Origin: Siphlonurus alternatus | Taxonomy: Eukaryota; Arthropoda; Insecta; Ephemeroptera; Siphlonuridae | Length of the DNA stretch: 64,000 nucleotides | Direction of reading: 5' to 3' | NCBI GenBank assembly: GCA_949825025.1 | Contig: OX463786.1 | Span: forward strand, 8,419,094-8,483,093 | In this document: positions 24,701 through 31,434 of the stretch, in pieces | Layout: every line of letters starts with the position of its first letter | Numbering within the stretch: position 1 is the stretch's first letter | Position numbers and translations under genes: made by a program | Notes under the pieces: generated by a model | The model's database searches: none | What the model was told of the DNA's origin: nothing | The model's input: the letters and a program-made list of their open reading frames with translations, nothing else

Positions 24701-25334
24701 AGCGCACTGGTAAGATATCTAAACTACTTTCACCACTGCTCAGAACCAATGACTTTATACTGGGCCCAGTGTATAGGAAAGGAGAAGGAGGGTTCTGAGT
24801 CTATTTAGGGCCCCTACAGGGGACGAGAAAGTGATTTGGGACGCCACCAATGACTATAGTCATTGACTCAGAACCCTCCTTTCCTGCACTCTTCTGGGCT
24901 CCTACTACCAGATCTGAGCAGCCTGCAGTATTTGAACTTACAGGGAGAATCACTTATGTATGTAATTATACCAAGAATAATGCTGTAAAGGCAGAACTAG
25001 AAAACAAAATGCCATGTCCTATTACATAACAAGGTTGAATGGCAACTTAGGAGGAAGGAATAAAGGAAATGATGGTGGATGGGATATTAATCAAATTATT
25101 AATTTAAAATACTTGCCTTCGCCGTGAGCTTTTGTAAATCTTGAGGATTATAACTTTTTCTTAACAAAAGCCATAGTAGCCATAAAACAAGACCTGCTTC
25201 CAAAACAATATGATAAGTTGGAGCCTGTAAACAAAATTTCAATCTTTAATATCACAGTGAAAATATCAAATATATAATCATATTACCTGTCTAAATGCTT
25301 CATAAAACTCTGCTAATACACTTTCAGTACCCAT
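6155..25334 (-). CDS. SPTLC1: Serine palmitoyltransferase subunit 1 (long-chain base subunit 1), ten exons
   Basis: Non-catalytic subunit of serine palmitoyltransferase, the ER enzyme that condenses L-serine with palmitoyl-CoA in the first step of sphingolipid synthesis. The CDS joins, in transcription order, 25334-25287, 25224-25117, 22687-22589, 13677-13515, 13206-13074, 12246-12117, 11058-10870, 9230-9119, 8166-7910 and 6319-6155. That is 1404 nt or 467 aa, close to the 473 aa of human SPTLC1. Residues 22-37 form one hydrophobic transmembrane segment. The alpha-oxoamine synthase PLP-fold region follows from about residue 85. The conserved [13 protein letters not shown] places Cys130 at the site mutated in human HSAN1 (Cys133). 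As expected for LCB1, the active-site lysine segment of LCB2 is replaced ([12 protein letters not shown]). All junctions are phase-consistent; intron 2 is GC-AG. It is divergent from the amine oxidase gene, and its first two exons are duplicated at 40485-40702. Intron 3 carries the LINE. Confidence 0.95.
6471..6684. repeat. Inverted repeat with flanking direct repeats, in the last SPTLC1 intron
   Basis: Arms of about 90 bp starting near AAGAAAAGGACAGACAAGAC and ending near GTCTTGTCTGTCCTTTTCTT face each other around a 25-nt T/A-rich loop. The motif AACTACTGACATT occurs on both sides (near 6428-6440 and 6685-6697), suggesting target-site duplication with about 30 bp of extra sequence at the left. 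Confidence 0.6.
7198..7401. mobile_element. Family D MITE copy 2, truncated or partial
   Basis: Starts AATAGAAGCTTCAGGTCATC and continues like 5179-5460 (TTGATTCATTATTAGAAGAT). It runs directly into a third copy in opposite orientation, so its right end is missing. Confidence 0.45.
7402..7735. mobile_element. Family D MITE copy 3, opposite orientation
   Basis: Starts AATAGAAGCTTCAAGTGTTC and ends GACTTGCTTGAAGCCTCTAT. The interior has an A-rich expansion (AAATAAATAAAT). It is the reverse complement of the 5179-5460 arrangement. Confidence 0.5.
7910..8166 (-). CDS. SPTLC1: SPTLC1 exon 9
   Basis: Completes codon 328 and encodes to residue 413: GYCFSAS, then [18 protein letters not shown] and [20 protein letters not shown]. 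The acceptor is TGTTTCAG, the donor GTGAGT. It belongs to the C-terminal small domain of the PLP fold. Confidence 0.93.
8247..8362. repeat. Fold-back element in SPTLC1 intron 8
   Basis: AGAATGCAAATCACATAACT at the left pairs with AGTTATGTGATTTGCATTCT at the right, with a second paired block GATGTAAC/GTTACATC inside. About 116 bp, no coding content. Confidence 0.6.
8790..9095. mobile_element. Fold-back MITE, family B copy 1
   Basis: Terminal GGAGTATCAACC and GGATGATACTCC flanked by AT on both sides. The arms carry TTGCAGAAATGGATAG and, inside, TGACTTCACGAGGCG and CGTGACGTCACAAAA. It ends 24 bp from SPTLC1 exon 8. Confidence 0.7.
9119..9230 (-). CDS. SPTLC1: SPTLC1 exon 8
   Basis: Encodes residues 291-327 plus one base: [20 protein letters not shown], then [17 protein letters not shown]. 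The catalytic lysine position of LCB2-type subunits is not a lysine here, as expected for LCB1. Acceptor TTCGCAG, donor GTACAC. Confidence 0.94.
9771..9928. mobile_element. Fold-back MITE with GATTCAC...GAATCAC ends
   Basis: GCGATTCACGAAGCAGTTAG and CTAACTGCTTTGAGAATCAC ends plus internal CCACGTTTAACTAT and ATAGTTAAACGTGG form a hairpin of nearly full length. A related, interrupted copy surrounds 49147-49430. Confidence 0.65.
10465..10805 (+). repeat. Dispersed repeat, family F copy 1
   Basis: Non-palindromic repeat of about 340 bp. It runs from GAGTTGTTTGCTGTTTTTG, through TATACGGACGGTCAGGAGGG, to GGTCCTCCATAGGGCAGCC and CATGACGTCAGCGCAATCAG. Related copies are at 27937-28345 and, more diverged, 42757-43100. 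Confidence 0.6.
10870..11058 (-). CDS. SPTLC1: SPTLC1 exon 7
   Basis: Encodes residues 228-290, phase 0 at both ends. [20 protein letters not shown] and [20 protein letters not shown] are highly conserved core PLP-fold segments (VVEGLYMNTG and EE/DESxSFGxLGxxGRG in relatives). Acceptor TTCCGCAG, donor GTGAGA. Confidence 0.96.
11275..11606. mobile_element. Fold-back MITE, family A copy 1
   Basis: Ends AACAACCTGCATGAAAA and TTTTCATGCAAGTGGTCC. The arms carry ATGAATAGAGGGTAC and GTACCCTCTATTCATTTCTG. The asymmetric centre contains CGCCCTCTGGAGGCGTCTAT and GATTCAGGGGTGCC. Confidence 0.65.
11978..12095. mobile_element. Short fold-back MITE, family E copy 2
   Basis: GGGGGGTCTTCAAATAACC pairs with GTTCTTTGAAGACCCCCC. 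It is nearly the same as 5513-5647 and sits 21 bp inside intron 6, next to the exon 6 donor. Confidence 0.65.
12117..12246 (-). CDS. SPTLC1: SPTLC1 exon 6
   Basis: Completes Ala184 and encodes to Lys227: [20 protein letters not shown] then [14 protein letters not shown], matching the AIQKGLQASRS and FKHNDMADLERLL region of SPTLC1. Acceptor TGTTGCAG, donor GTTGGT. Confidence 0.95.
12378..12419 (+). ncRNA. Hammerhead-ribozyme-like core (candidate only)
   Basis: CTGACGA (12385-12391) is followed by a short possible stem (GCAT...ATGT) and then GAAACGTC (12405-12412). CUGANGA, stem II and GAAAC-GUC are the arrangement of short-stem-III hammerheads known from Penelope-like retroelements. Weak points: an extra A before the stem, a weak stem II and an imperfect stem I. 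It overlaps the left edge of the fold-back at 12413-12776. Confidence 0.25.
12413..12776. repeat. Fold-back element, family G copy 1
   Basis: TTAAGGTAAAGATAATACGC at the left pairs with GCGTGTTATCTCTACCTTAA at the right. Inside, AAAATGTTCTCCTTTACATA and its complement also pair. Related fold-backs are at 36598-36975 and 59517-59933. Confidence 0.65.
13074..13206 (-). CDS. SPTLC1: SPTLC1 exon 5
   Basis: Completes Asp140 and runs to codon 184: [20 protein letters not shown], then [20 protein letters not shown] and DIIF. This is the large-domain segment preceding the PLP region of the partner subunit. Acceptor TTCTCGACAG, donor GTGAGT. Confidence 0.95.
13378..13492. repeat. (AAAT)n microsatellite beside the SPTLC1 exon 4 donor
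   Basis: About 100 bp of AAAT repeats, ending just over 20 bp from exon 4. In the direction of SPTLC1 transcription it is a (TTTA)n tract immediately inside intron 4. Confidence 0.85.
13515..13677 (-). CDS. SPTLC1: SPTLC1 exon 4
   Basis: Encodes residues 86-139 plus one base. It contains [13 protein letters not shown] and [16 protein letters not shown], diagnostic for LCB1, with Cys130 aligned to human Cys133. It is GC-rich compared with surrounding introns. Acceptor CTACACAG, donor GTGAGT. Confidence 0.96.
13736..13973. mobile_element. Family A MITE copy 2, right half missing
   Basis: Starts ATGGACAACCTGCATGAAAA and continues through GATTCAGGGGTGCCAACTG to AGAACTTTCAAT, where copy 3 begins. 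Its right arm is absent. Confidence 0.55.
13975..14308. mobile_element. Family A MITE copy 3
   Basis: ATGGACAACATACATGAAAA at the left and TTTTCATTCAAGTTGTC at the right; full-length fold-back with central ACGCCTCCAGGGGGCGTGTC. It directly abuts the broken copy at 13736-13973. Confidence 0.6.
14580..16511 (+). CDS. LINE ORF1 protein with TARG1/OARD1-like macrodomain
   Basis: 643 codons, intact. Residues 1-60 are Pro/Asn-rich; residues 61-100 are polar and may form a short coiled coil. Residues 140-225 are Arg/Pro-rich and basic, suitable for RNA binding. Residues about 229-371 resemble the OARD1/TARG1 macrodomain (ADP-ribosyl-acyl hydrolase): [62 protein letters not shown]. From memory, human TARG1 uses Lys84 and Asp125; the matching residues here are Lys303 and Asp344, both kept. 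The C-terminal 270 residues are low complexity (Ser/Thr/Pro, then Asn) with a basic end. I see no CCHC zinc knuckle or RRM. The host ADP-ribose function inside a retrotransposon ORF1 is inferred, not shown. Another ATG (codon 8) could also be the start. Confidence 0.85.
   Translation: MFVKLPNMAANNLYSCGNFGMPSAIRYNHHFPPPPWAPPTTGQPDLQHNYKDSISISQKNLIEKDDGKIIDNNIFLSMQNDIKKLHSTIEEIKSIISNNTNIKRHNTINERNNVVHSYGEQPSFKSIHNPVVSQQESSQSRINVQYRARQRTDEFRQPVPRSARPPARGPPRHTPRHHEPAGISPLPLRNFYSPLSSNVNNIPHRNLPQRQQAPRPNSRELQTRIRSHKNFKFSEERGDLFDCPPGIAFAHSTAEDLWMGRGVASVVKRKYGKVSFLKSQLKKKGEVAVLETEERIIFYLISKTTCNSLPFMEDLRSCLKNLKLACQILQIKQLALPRIGSKRDRLPWEQVREELIDIFKNMDIAITVYYDWKHKKMEKNEEQTIPKSLAGDYVTKTLDNPEANVSFNTLTPQMALESKISTSPPVTRPPVVTHVAEDIVKQVVVPSADQQQATSTALDEPVHRSEKNALAVSLESGDKVTSPAASARAVGTATHSPSRVTTGMGNTLPDRGLSLLPSAPPFSPFQQLHNKFSPSAPNLSQFTQNTGESSVLLSSLFPAVEDEKEVERYNQAIKSADLNKSALDEYNEFCENTLADDNGFERNDNNRVQHSPETINQNHHRLRPRNVAQSQNFSRKKSQIKKI
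16538..17284 (+). pseudogene. LINE ORF2, 5' part: apurinic/apyrimidinic-like endonuclease
   Basis: Exonuclease-endonuclease-phosphatase domain of a LINE. Motifs in order: QLNIPG (Asn), ICEHGL (Glu), FASLYRSP (Tyr/Arg), LGGDVNIN (Asp/Asn), [15 protein letters not shown] (Asp) and ILSDHNYTV (Ser-Asp-His). No ATG precedes the first motif. The frame is open upstream through the ORF1 stop, in the -1 frame relative to ORF1, so a frameshift or non-AUG start is needed. The reading frame is cut by an insertion at 17275 and stops at 17284 inside it. Confidence 0.85.
17275..19272. mobile_element. 2.0-kb insertion inside LINE ORF2, 5-bp TSD TATTC
   Basis: TATTC at 17270-17274 is repeated at 19273-19277, and the ORF2 reading frame resumes in phase exactly at that repeat. 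The insert begins CCCATGTTAAATATG and ends GAGTTATAGG. It has no transposase-like ORF and no convincing long TIR (a weak TTAGGGGTT inverted match lies about 35 and 95 bp inside the ends). A hAT MITE (18270-18745) is nested in it. Class unknown. Confidence 0.7.
18270..18745. mobile_element. Non-autonomous hAT MITE with 8-bp TSD
   Basis: TIR TAGAGCGCGGAAAA and TTTTCCGCGCTCTA, flanked by ATAATTAT at 18262-18269 and 18746-18753. TAGRG-type ends with an 8-bp TSD fit hAT. The interior is T-rich with repeated AAAAAGTC and AATAGTC motifs. Confidence 0.8.
19278..21522 (+). pseudogene. LINE ORF2, 3' part: reverse transcriptase
   Basis: Open from the TATTC duplication to TAA at 21520-21522. RT motifs: [18 protein letters not shown] (RT1), [13 protein letters not shown] and [16 protein letters not shown] (RT2-2a), [16 protein letters not shown] (RT3), [15 protein letters not shown] (RT4, catalytic Asp), [15 protein letters not shown] (RT5), [11 protein letters not shown] (catalytic YADD) and KTAFIQFH (RT6). 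The C-terminal part has the [12 protein letters not shown] and ETRNRTK block common to jockey/CR1-like LINEs. The GGK instead of GSV/GSI after VPQ is unusual. There is no RNase H domain. It is a pseudogene fragment only because the 2-kb insertion separates it from the endonuclease; the frame itself is intact. Confidence 0.9.
21756..22588. other. SPTLC1 intron 3, remainder
   Basis: AT-rich intron sequence between the LINE tail and exon 3, with a T19 run near 22100. I see no exon, RNA gene or defined repeat in it. Confidence 0.6.
22589..22687 (-). CDS. SPTLC1: SPTLC1 exon 3
   Basis: Residues 53-85, phase 0 at both ends: [20 protein letters not shown] then [13 protein letters not shown], matching the EELIEEWQPEPLVPPVP stretch of SPTLC1. 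Acceptor ATATTACAG, donor GTAAGC. It is a single-copy exon; either copy of exons 1-2 could splice to it. Confidence 0.95.
22889..24738. mobile_element. hAT-like element CAGTGGTGAAAGT, copy 1 (1850 bp)
   Basis: Ends CAGTGGTGAAAGTA and TACTTTCACCACTG, with 8-bp TSD CTCAGAAC at 22881-22888 and 24739-24746. Subterminal GCGCCGCACTGGTAAGAC repeats are at the left, and CGCCTCCGGCGGGGGTTTGG is at the right. No transposase ORF, so it is non-autonomous. It contains a family B MITE at 23227-23542. A second copy is at 58959-61116 and a fragment at 35690-35860. Confidence 0.85.
23227..23542. mobile_element. Fold-back MITE, family B copy 2, nested in a hAT element
   Basis: GGAGTACTGACCTC and GAGGTCGGTACTCC ends, flanked by AT. 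The homologous site in the other hAT copy (near 60035) reads through without it, which fixes the boundaries and a 2-bp AT duplication. The centre is rearranged relative to other copies. Confidence 0.75.
24750..24895. repeat. Inverted repeat just outside the hAT element
   Basis: GGAGGGTTCTGAGTC and GACTCAGAACCCTCC are complementary, with CAATGACT also present on both sides. About 145 bp, function unknown. Confidence 0.45.
25117..25224 (-). CDS. SPTLC1: SPTLC1 exon 2 (proximal copy)
   Basis: Residues 17-52: [20 protein letters not shown] then [16 protein letters not shown]. It includes the N-terminal membrane anchor (about residues 22-37). The donor is GCAAGT (a GC-AG intron); the acceptor is TTTACAG. 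Confidence 0.93.
25287..25334 (-). CDS. SPTLC1: SPTLC1 exon 1 (proximal copy, start ATG)
   Basis: [16 protein letters not shown], phase 0 donor GTAATA. The start is chosen because it is the only ATG in frame with the conserved exon 2 and gives an N-terminus of typical length. Confidence 0.9.
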
Positions 25335-25737
25335 TATTAAAAAATATGCGACACAATTTTTTAAAAATCAGATAACACAGCTTTGGTTTTTATGAATCAC
25401 TTTTCTACCGGCACGCCCCACTGATTCACTGAACAGGTGCCACCTTCGATGTACCAACTGAAATAATTATAATTTTACTTCACAAAAAATGTCAAAATAC
25501 AAAAAATAATAAATTTAAAAAATTAGTTATAATTTTTCAAATTAAATTTAAAAATCAGTAGGAGAAATTAGTTTAAAAAATTGATAAAAAAAAATTAAAT
25601 GTAAGTTGGCATGTATAATTTTTATCAGCTGTTCACAAGGCTACGCCCCCTAAATTTTTTGCAGTGAACCCGGCTCGTGAAAAATCAATAATATCCGTAA
25701 CTTCCAGGGATATTATGCGTGTAATAAGTTTTAGAAA
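25335..25737. promoter_or_regulatory. Shared divergent promoter, copy 1
   Basis: About 400 bp between the two start codons. It contains CAGCTG near the oxidase side, a GC-box-like CTACGCCCCCT, and GAACAGGTGCCACC toward SPTLC1. No TATA box is obvious at a fixed distance; transcription starts are unknown. Confidence 0.6.
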
Positions 25738-25825
25738 ATGAAATACGCGGCAGTAATTATTGGTGCAGGAGCTGCAGGTGTGGCTGCAGCAACTAGACTG
25801 CTCAGAGGAGGTGTAAAAAATATCG
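25738..25825 (+). CDS. Amine oxidase exon 1, distal copy (possible alternative first exon)
   Basis: Same sequence as 41106-41193: starts MKYAAVIIGAGAAGVAAATR, with donor GTAAGT. It lies 15.7 kb upstream of exon 2, beyond the island. It could splice to exon 2 at 41539 and give the same protein, or be inactive. Confidence 0.5.
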
Positions 25826-26068
25826 GTAAGTTAATTACATTTTGTAAACAGCTGTTGAATTTTTCACGTGTCATATTTAGCTTTAACGTTTATGGATAAA
25901 TTTTGAATTAAAACTTCATTTCAAAGCATTAAATTAATTCCATGCAAATACTTGATTATATTGCAATTTTGAATTATTATAATTTTTACTTTTAAGTCCT
26001 TGATTTTATGATCTTATGATATCTTATCATAGAATTTGCATATTTCAAGGTGATAAAAAAAGAACGGC

Positions 26069-26360
26069 GCTATTCGCACGTTATTTCGGTGTAAATAAGA
26101 CAAATACTGCTATTCGCACCGAATTATTCTGTAAATAAGACATAAAAACGCTATTCGCACGTTAAAATGGTGAGAAAGTTGACGTGCGAATAGCAGTTAC
26201 TACTTACTGTTGCTATTCGCACGTTATATTCTGTACACGATATTAACGTGCGAATAACACATGTAAAGAGTAAATGCTATTCGCACGTTATATTTTGAAC
26301 ACGTTATTAACGTGCAAATAGCACAAGTAAGGAGTAAATGCTATTCGCACGTTATTTTCT
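26069..26360. repeat. Palindromic 12-mer array, left edge of the island
   Basis: GCTATTCGCACG occurs near 26069, 26109 (ending CACC), 26150, 26212, 26275 and 26340. Its complement CGTGCGAATAGC or a one-base variant occurs near 26182, 26247 and 26310. The spacers share AATAAGACA or GAGTAAAT. Later units form hairpins of about 45 bp. Confidence 0.8.
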
Positions 26361-26855
26361 GTACAAATTGTAGTGAACGAAAAAATCCCGAGAAAAGAAG
26401 AATTGGGACGCAACTCTCCACTTTTTTTTATCTTGTGCGCATGCGCCGATTTCTTCACGCACGCATGTTTAAATCCACAGTATAGAGAAGATAGTAGAGA
26501 AAGTCGTATGTTAGAATCGAAGTCGAAAACTGCTCGCGTCAACGGCATGTTTGTCCGCCGCAATGTTAAAATCATAGGAAAGGGGCACGACCAAATGGGG
26601 CATCCTGCAATGTTATGGTATAGGAGAATCAACTATAATCTGCTCTAACTCGGAAATTATTAAAGCTAGCACAGTGGAACTTTCACTAAAATATTAGAAA
26701 AAAAAATCTAGTATTTTTTACAAAAAAAAAGTAAGCTCTTAACCCAATATTCAAAAAGTGTCAAAAATTGACTTCAGCTCCCCCGTAGCGCAGGTATGGG
26801 AGTTTGGCTACTATCTTTCCTATACTGTGTTTAAATCATATATTAATATTAATAT

Positions 26856-27849
26856 CAGAGTCTTCTGCGCGCAATGTTTCTAACAAAACATTGTTCAATG
26901 TCTGTCGCGTGGCCCGATTATTGCGTGACGCTTTAGTTCCATTTTGCGCCCGCCAGAGTGACCAGAGGCGCCACTAGCGAGCGGTTTTTGTTGACTATGT
27001 GCCATTGTTTAACATAGGAAATTCGCGAGTTGACGCCTAAATGTAACGATAACTTCCAAAATATCACACCAAAAGTATAAAAAAATATCATTATTTCGTA
27101 CTACAATTGATCCAGGTAATGTAAAAAATTAATTATTAGTAAATATAACGGTACTTTATCTTATTTTTAGCACATAGAAAAGACGACGCAGACTGAGGTT
27201 GGCGTTTCATTGCCTTTAATGTGATTCTATGCAATCATAGATGTTAGATGGGACTCCAGTCACTCCAGCATTAAAGTCTAAAAGCATAGAAACTTGTAAA
27301 TTATCGAATTACTGCTATTTCTTCAGGATATAAGAAATTCAAAGGTACAATTTTAAAACCCTATTATATTGCTTTTTATTTTTAAATAAATCAACAAATG
27401 GACACTGGTGCGGCTGGTAAGGGCAGCCAAGTCCTGCCAGAACTGCTAGCTAAAAAATTTTAGAGCTTACAAGCCCTTGGGAACACAGAAATGATATACA
27501 TTACTTACACCATGGTTATCGCTCCACATTTCTTCGACCGTTTCAATGATAAAAAACCGTTAAAAATTCTTAATTTTTTCTATAAAATTGCCGCGCATGT
27601 TTTTTTCCATTTAACTTGAATTTTGAAAACATGTCCTCAATTTTCTAATTATTTCTATTAGTTTTTCATGTTATTCATAATGCTTCCCTTGATAATTACC
27701 GCTCGCTGGTGGCGCCGCCACCGGCAAAAAATTGTAAACAGCGGAGTTTGTTTACTTTTTTCCTTTCTCGCGTTCAACAATCGAAAATTACACCACGCGA
27801 CAGACATTGAACAATGTTTTGTTAGAAACATTGCGCGCAGAAGACTCTG
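26856..27849. mobile_element. Non-autonomous hAT element with long TIRs (994 bp)
   Basis: Starts CAGAGTCTTCTGCGCGCAAT and ends with its complement; the TIR exceeds 50 bp. The 8-bp TSD ATTAATAT is at 26848-26855 and 27850-27857. Internal CGCCACTAGCGAGCGG and CCGCTCGCTGGTGGCG also pair. No transposase ORF. Confidence 0.85.
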
Positions 27850-27936
27850 ATTAATATATAATACAAATTTATTTTCATTGTATTTCAAATTTCACTCGTG
27901 ATCTTATTATAGCTACAATGACATCTACTAAAACAG

Positions 27937-28345
27937 AGTTGTTTGCTTTTTTTGTTTTACGAGGAAAAATAGCATAGAAGGTATACGGACGGTCAGGTCG
28001 GTCAGGAGGGTAGAAAAGAGAAAGTCATGGAGGTACAGCTATATATAATACTATATGGCATATTATATAGATAGGAAAAAATGACAAAAATAAGTAGAAA
28101 AAAATAGTTTTGATTGTATATATCCGTTCTATATATAATGATGGGATTTTTTATACTATATCGCCGCGTTTATTGGCGTATTTTTAAAATTGTTTAAACC
28201 TGATATGTTTTGTTTAATTAAGTGAAAAAAAAAATCAAAATACGTAATTTGTTTATATCTATAATTAATCTGTGAATTCTGGTCCTCCATAGGGCAGCCT
28301 AACTTACAGGGGCATGACGTCAGTGCAATCAGCTAATTAACTCTA
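27937..28345 (+). repeat. Dispersed repeat, family F copy 2
   Basis: Counterpart of 10465-10805, longer because of many small TA-rich insertions (for example TTCTATATATAATGATGGG against TTCTATAATGATGGG). It ends at GGCATGACGTCAGTGCAATC. Confidence 0.6.
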
Positions 28346-28374
28346 TATACTGGGTACATAGTCATTGACCTATA

Positions 28375-28690
28375 TAGATAGCCCTTTTTGAGATAGTCTG
28401 ACTTAGGTCCCCTCTTTCCATGGGCCTGCGGATTCTCATTCTGTATATATTATATATTTAGAAATATATGCCTGCAGCCATGTGCATCACAATTAAAATA
28501 ATTTCATTGAATATTATAATAATTATTGTTTACGCTGTTCGATATATTATAATTATTATACTCTATAATGTACAGCTATTTGAGACAATATATAGCCTAT
28601 TATAACTACATAGAATGAGGGCCCGCAGGCCCATATATGGCAAGAGGGGACCTAAGCATCTCAGATTAGCTCAAAAGGGGCTAGATCACG
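28375..28690. repeat. Inverted repeat
   Basis: TTAGGTCCCCTCTTTCCATG, GGGCCTGCGG on the left and CCCGCAGGCCCATATATGG, AGAGGGGACCTAA on the right form the arms; the centre is TA-rich. Confidence 0.5.
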
Positions 28691-28712
28691 AGAGTGAAAT
28701 TTAAAATACAAC

Positions 28713-29038
28713 GGAGTATATCGACCTGAAACTTTTTTATTGCAGAAATGGATTATAGAGGGTGCAAAGTTATGCTACCCTGATTTTTTCCAGTTTTTTT
28801 TTGCGGCCGGGAACCATTTTTTTAAAAATATTGAATCTCTTTTTTGTGACGTCACGAGGCAGCAAGTCGGCAAGTCCTATCTCTTTCATAAGGAGCGGCG
28901 TCTCGTGACGTCACGAAAAGAACTTTCAATAAATTTTAAAAAATAGTTCCTGGTCTCAAAAAAATGTGAAAAAAATCAGAGTAACTTTGCACCCTCTATA
29001 ATCCATTTCTGCAATAAAAAATTTAAGGTCAATACTCC
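28713..29038. mobile_element. Fold-back MITE, family B copy 3
   Basis: GGAGTATATCGACCTG and AAGGTCAATACTCC ends. It has GTGACGTCACGAGGC and CTCGTGACGTCACGAAA in the centre. Both arms carry the same extra 3 bp (GGATTATAGAGG and CCTCTATAATCC) not seen in other copies. Confidence 0.7.
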
Positions 29039-29442
29039 AATAATAACATTGAATCGTGTGGGGTACGTAATAATTAAGCCATGATGCAGTAGCATTAATA
29101 GCATTATCAATATCATATTATCGCGATCGATAAATAACGAATTTTAATGCCATGCAGCTAGAGAAAATGTATAATAAATTACAATCATCATTGTAAAATA
29201 CAATAAGTAAAATATAATGCAATAGGTAATTGAAATTGTGTTCATGAATTTCGATCATTAATTGTAATATTGTATACGTCCTGCTGCATATAATAATGGT
29301 GTGTATAATATATTTATAGTTGATTAGTTGCAGTTTAAATTCCTGGAATATAATATATAATACCAAAAAAATTATATGTCTCTCGGTATACACGGCGGAC
29401 CAAAAATAATGATAAATATACAACAAATTAAAACCAATTAAA

Positions 29443-30092
29443 GTAGAGTGAGCGATTTCATTTTTTGGAATATTTTATTTTCTAAAACTAGTTTAACTCG
29501 CCCTCTATTGAAAACCAAAAAATTCCATCTCAAATAGCTTCACCACAAAAAATTCCCAAAGTTGGTGTTTCGGAAGCCTTTAACGTGCATCCTTATGGAA
29601 CAGAAAACAGCTTTTTACTCCAAATTTGTCTGAACTATGGTATACCAATTAAAAAATACGTACGTAATCTACGATGAATTCTTTAATGGATTTTCAAATA
29701 ATTTTTTTTTTTTTTACCGAGCCGTTTTTCCATGCAAAAAAAAAATATTTAAGTTTTTGCGGGTTAATTCCCATAGAGATTTTCAAGATTTTTTTCCGAA
29801 AAAACGGCCCCGTAAAAAAAAAATTATTTGAAAATCCATTAATAAAGAATTTATCATAGATTACGTACGTATTTTTTAATTGTTACCATAGTTCGGACGA
29901 AGTTGGAGTAAAAAGCTGTTTTCTGTTCCATATAAGGATGCATGTTAACGGCCTCCGAAACACCAACTTTGGGAATTTTTTGTGGTGAAGCTATTTGAGA
30001 TGGAATTTTTCGGTTTTCATTTCTCAATAGAGGATGAGTTAAACTATTTTTAGAAAATAAAATATTCCAAAAAATGAAATCGCTCACTCTAC
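29443..30092. repeat. Large fold-back, family H copy 1
   Basis: GTAGAGTGAGCGATTTCATT and AATGAAATCGCTCACTCTAC ends, with arms of about 320 bp. The arm sequence (CCGAAACACCAACTTTGGGA, CATAGATTACGTA) also occurs once inside the hAT element at 58959-61116. Confidence 0.7.
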
Positions 30093-30117
30093 TTAAACTA
30101 TCATGATGCAATTCATG

Positions 30118-30530
30118 AGTTGTAAAATGTTGTTCAAAGAGCTAAACATATATTCTACCATTGCCAGCTTTGTATATAGCTCAAGTATTAATGTTTGTTA
30201 AAAAGAACCCGCATTATTTTGAAAAATGTAAATTCAAGCATAATTATACTACACGGCATAAAGATAATTTTGTACTCTCACGCCGTAGAACAACAGCATA
30301 TCAACAAGGACTACTATACAGTGCACAAAAATTCTTTAACCATATCCCTATGTACATAAAATGTGAAAATAGTTTGCCCATGTTTAAGAAGAAAGTGAAA
30401 GAATATCTTCTTCAAAAAGAGATATACAAGATGGACGATTTTTTTTAAGACTGAAATGAATTAACCACCATTATTTATGTATGTATTATTGACTTGTCTT
30501 TATGGAAGATTAATAAACTTCTTATTTCTT
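30118..30530 (+). pseudogene. LINE ORF2 C-terminal fragment and 3' UTR
   Basis: A 5'-truncated tail: LFKELNI, then after a frameshift near 30147 LPLPALYIAQVLMFVKKNP, HNYTTRHKDNF, GLLYSAQKFFNHIP, FKKKVKEYLLQKEIY and a stop at about 30448. This matches the post-RT region of jockey/CR1-like LINEs, a different family from 14385-21755. The 3' end has AATAAACTTCTTATTTCTTA. Confidence 0.75.
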
Positions 30531-30845
30531 ATTTAAAATTTAATGAATATATTATAAAATCTTAAAAATCGATCTTCTGTTAATATAGAACTGGAAAATC
30601 AAACTGAGTTTTTTATACTGTATATAAATTAACTTTAATTGAGCAGGCAGTATGCAGTGCTTGAAAAAAAAAAATATATATATAAATTAAGAAAAGAAAT
30701 AAAATATTAGTTTCGGCCAAAATTAATAAGTTGGCAATTATTGTTTTTGTAAATTGATTTTTTTTAGAGGAAATTTTTTTTTTCAAAGAAAGAAGATTTT
30801 TTTAATTTGAACTTTTATTAGAAATTAAATATTTTATTACAATTA

Positions 30846-31016
30846 ATGGACAACCTGCATGGCCAATTTTTTATAGCAAAAATGAATAGAGGGTACCAAA
30901 TTATGCTACTCTGAATTTTTTCAGACTTTTTTAAGTCCTATAGAACTATTTTAAAATAAATATTGAAATTGCGGCTACGCCCTCTGAAGGCGTCAATTGG
31001 CATCTAGGCCCCAGCC
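30846..31016. mobile_element. Family A MITE copy, left half only
   Basis: ATGGACAACCTGCATGGCC, then TGAATAGAGGGTACCAAATT, ending in CGCCCTCTGAAGGCGTCAAT. The right arm is replaced by unrelated G-rich sequence. Confidence 0.5.
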
Positions 31017-31434
31017 AGTGGCTTAGCCAGGATTTGCCCAAGAAGGGGGGGGGGGTCCTCAGGATAAAGATCAAGAAAACACCCAATAGGCCGCCACAGA
31101 CGCTCTATTTCTAGAGAACACACCGCTTTTTTTGGGGTAAAGTTGTGGAAAAATACTATTATAGAAAATGTATATGGTCTAGCTGAGGCACGGACTGGCC
31201 TATCCTAGCGTGGGTTAGTGGGCCGCGACAAAAGTGGGTCGCCGGGGCAAATGAGGGCCGCCGGCCACAAAGAAAAAAAGAGGGTAAAAAAGAGAAAAGA
31301 AAGAGGGAGAAGGAGAAGGAGAAAAAGAAAAATAAGAACAAAATGATAACAACCAACTATTAGCGAAATTAAAGAGATTTTTAAAACCCATGATGCATGC
31401 AATGAACAATTATTATTATATATAATGGACCATT

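Larger units (their letters stand above)
25030..26057. repeat. Duplicated divergent-promoter block, copy 1 (1028 bp)
   Basis: Matches 40398-41425 at a constant offset of 15368 with no indel; I saw no mismatch in the parts compared. It holds SPTLC1 exons 1-2, the shared promoter and amine oxidase exon 1 with the start of its intron. Homology begins at CAAGGTTGAATGGC and ends in the A-run after TTTCAAGGTGAT. The left outside is normal SPTLC1 intron 2; the right outside is the palindromic array. Confidence 0.9.

Noticed and set aside
26373..26648. 91-aa ORF in the island
   Set aside because: No recognisable motif, no splice context, and opposing ORFs of similar length overlap; probably chance.
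28740..28946. 68-aa ORF starting [16 protein letters not shown]
   Set aside because: Lies wholly inside a fold-back MITE; similar chance ORFs occur in other copies.
31016..31290. hAT element starting CAGTGGCTTAGCCAGGA
   Set aside because: The left end looks like hAT, but I could not find a matching right end or TSD, so it is not listed as an element.
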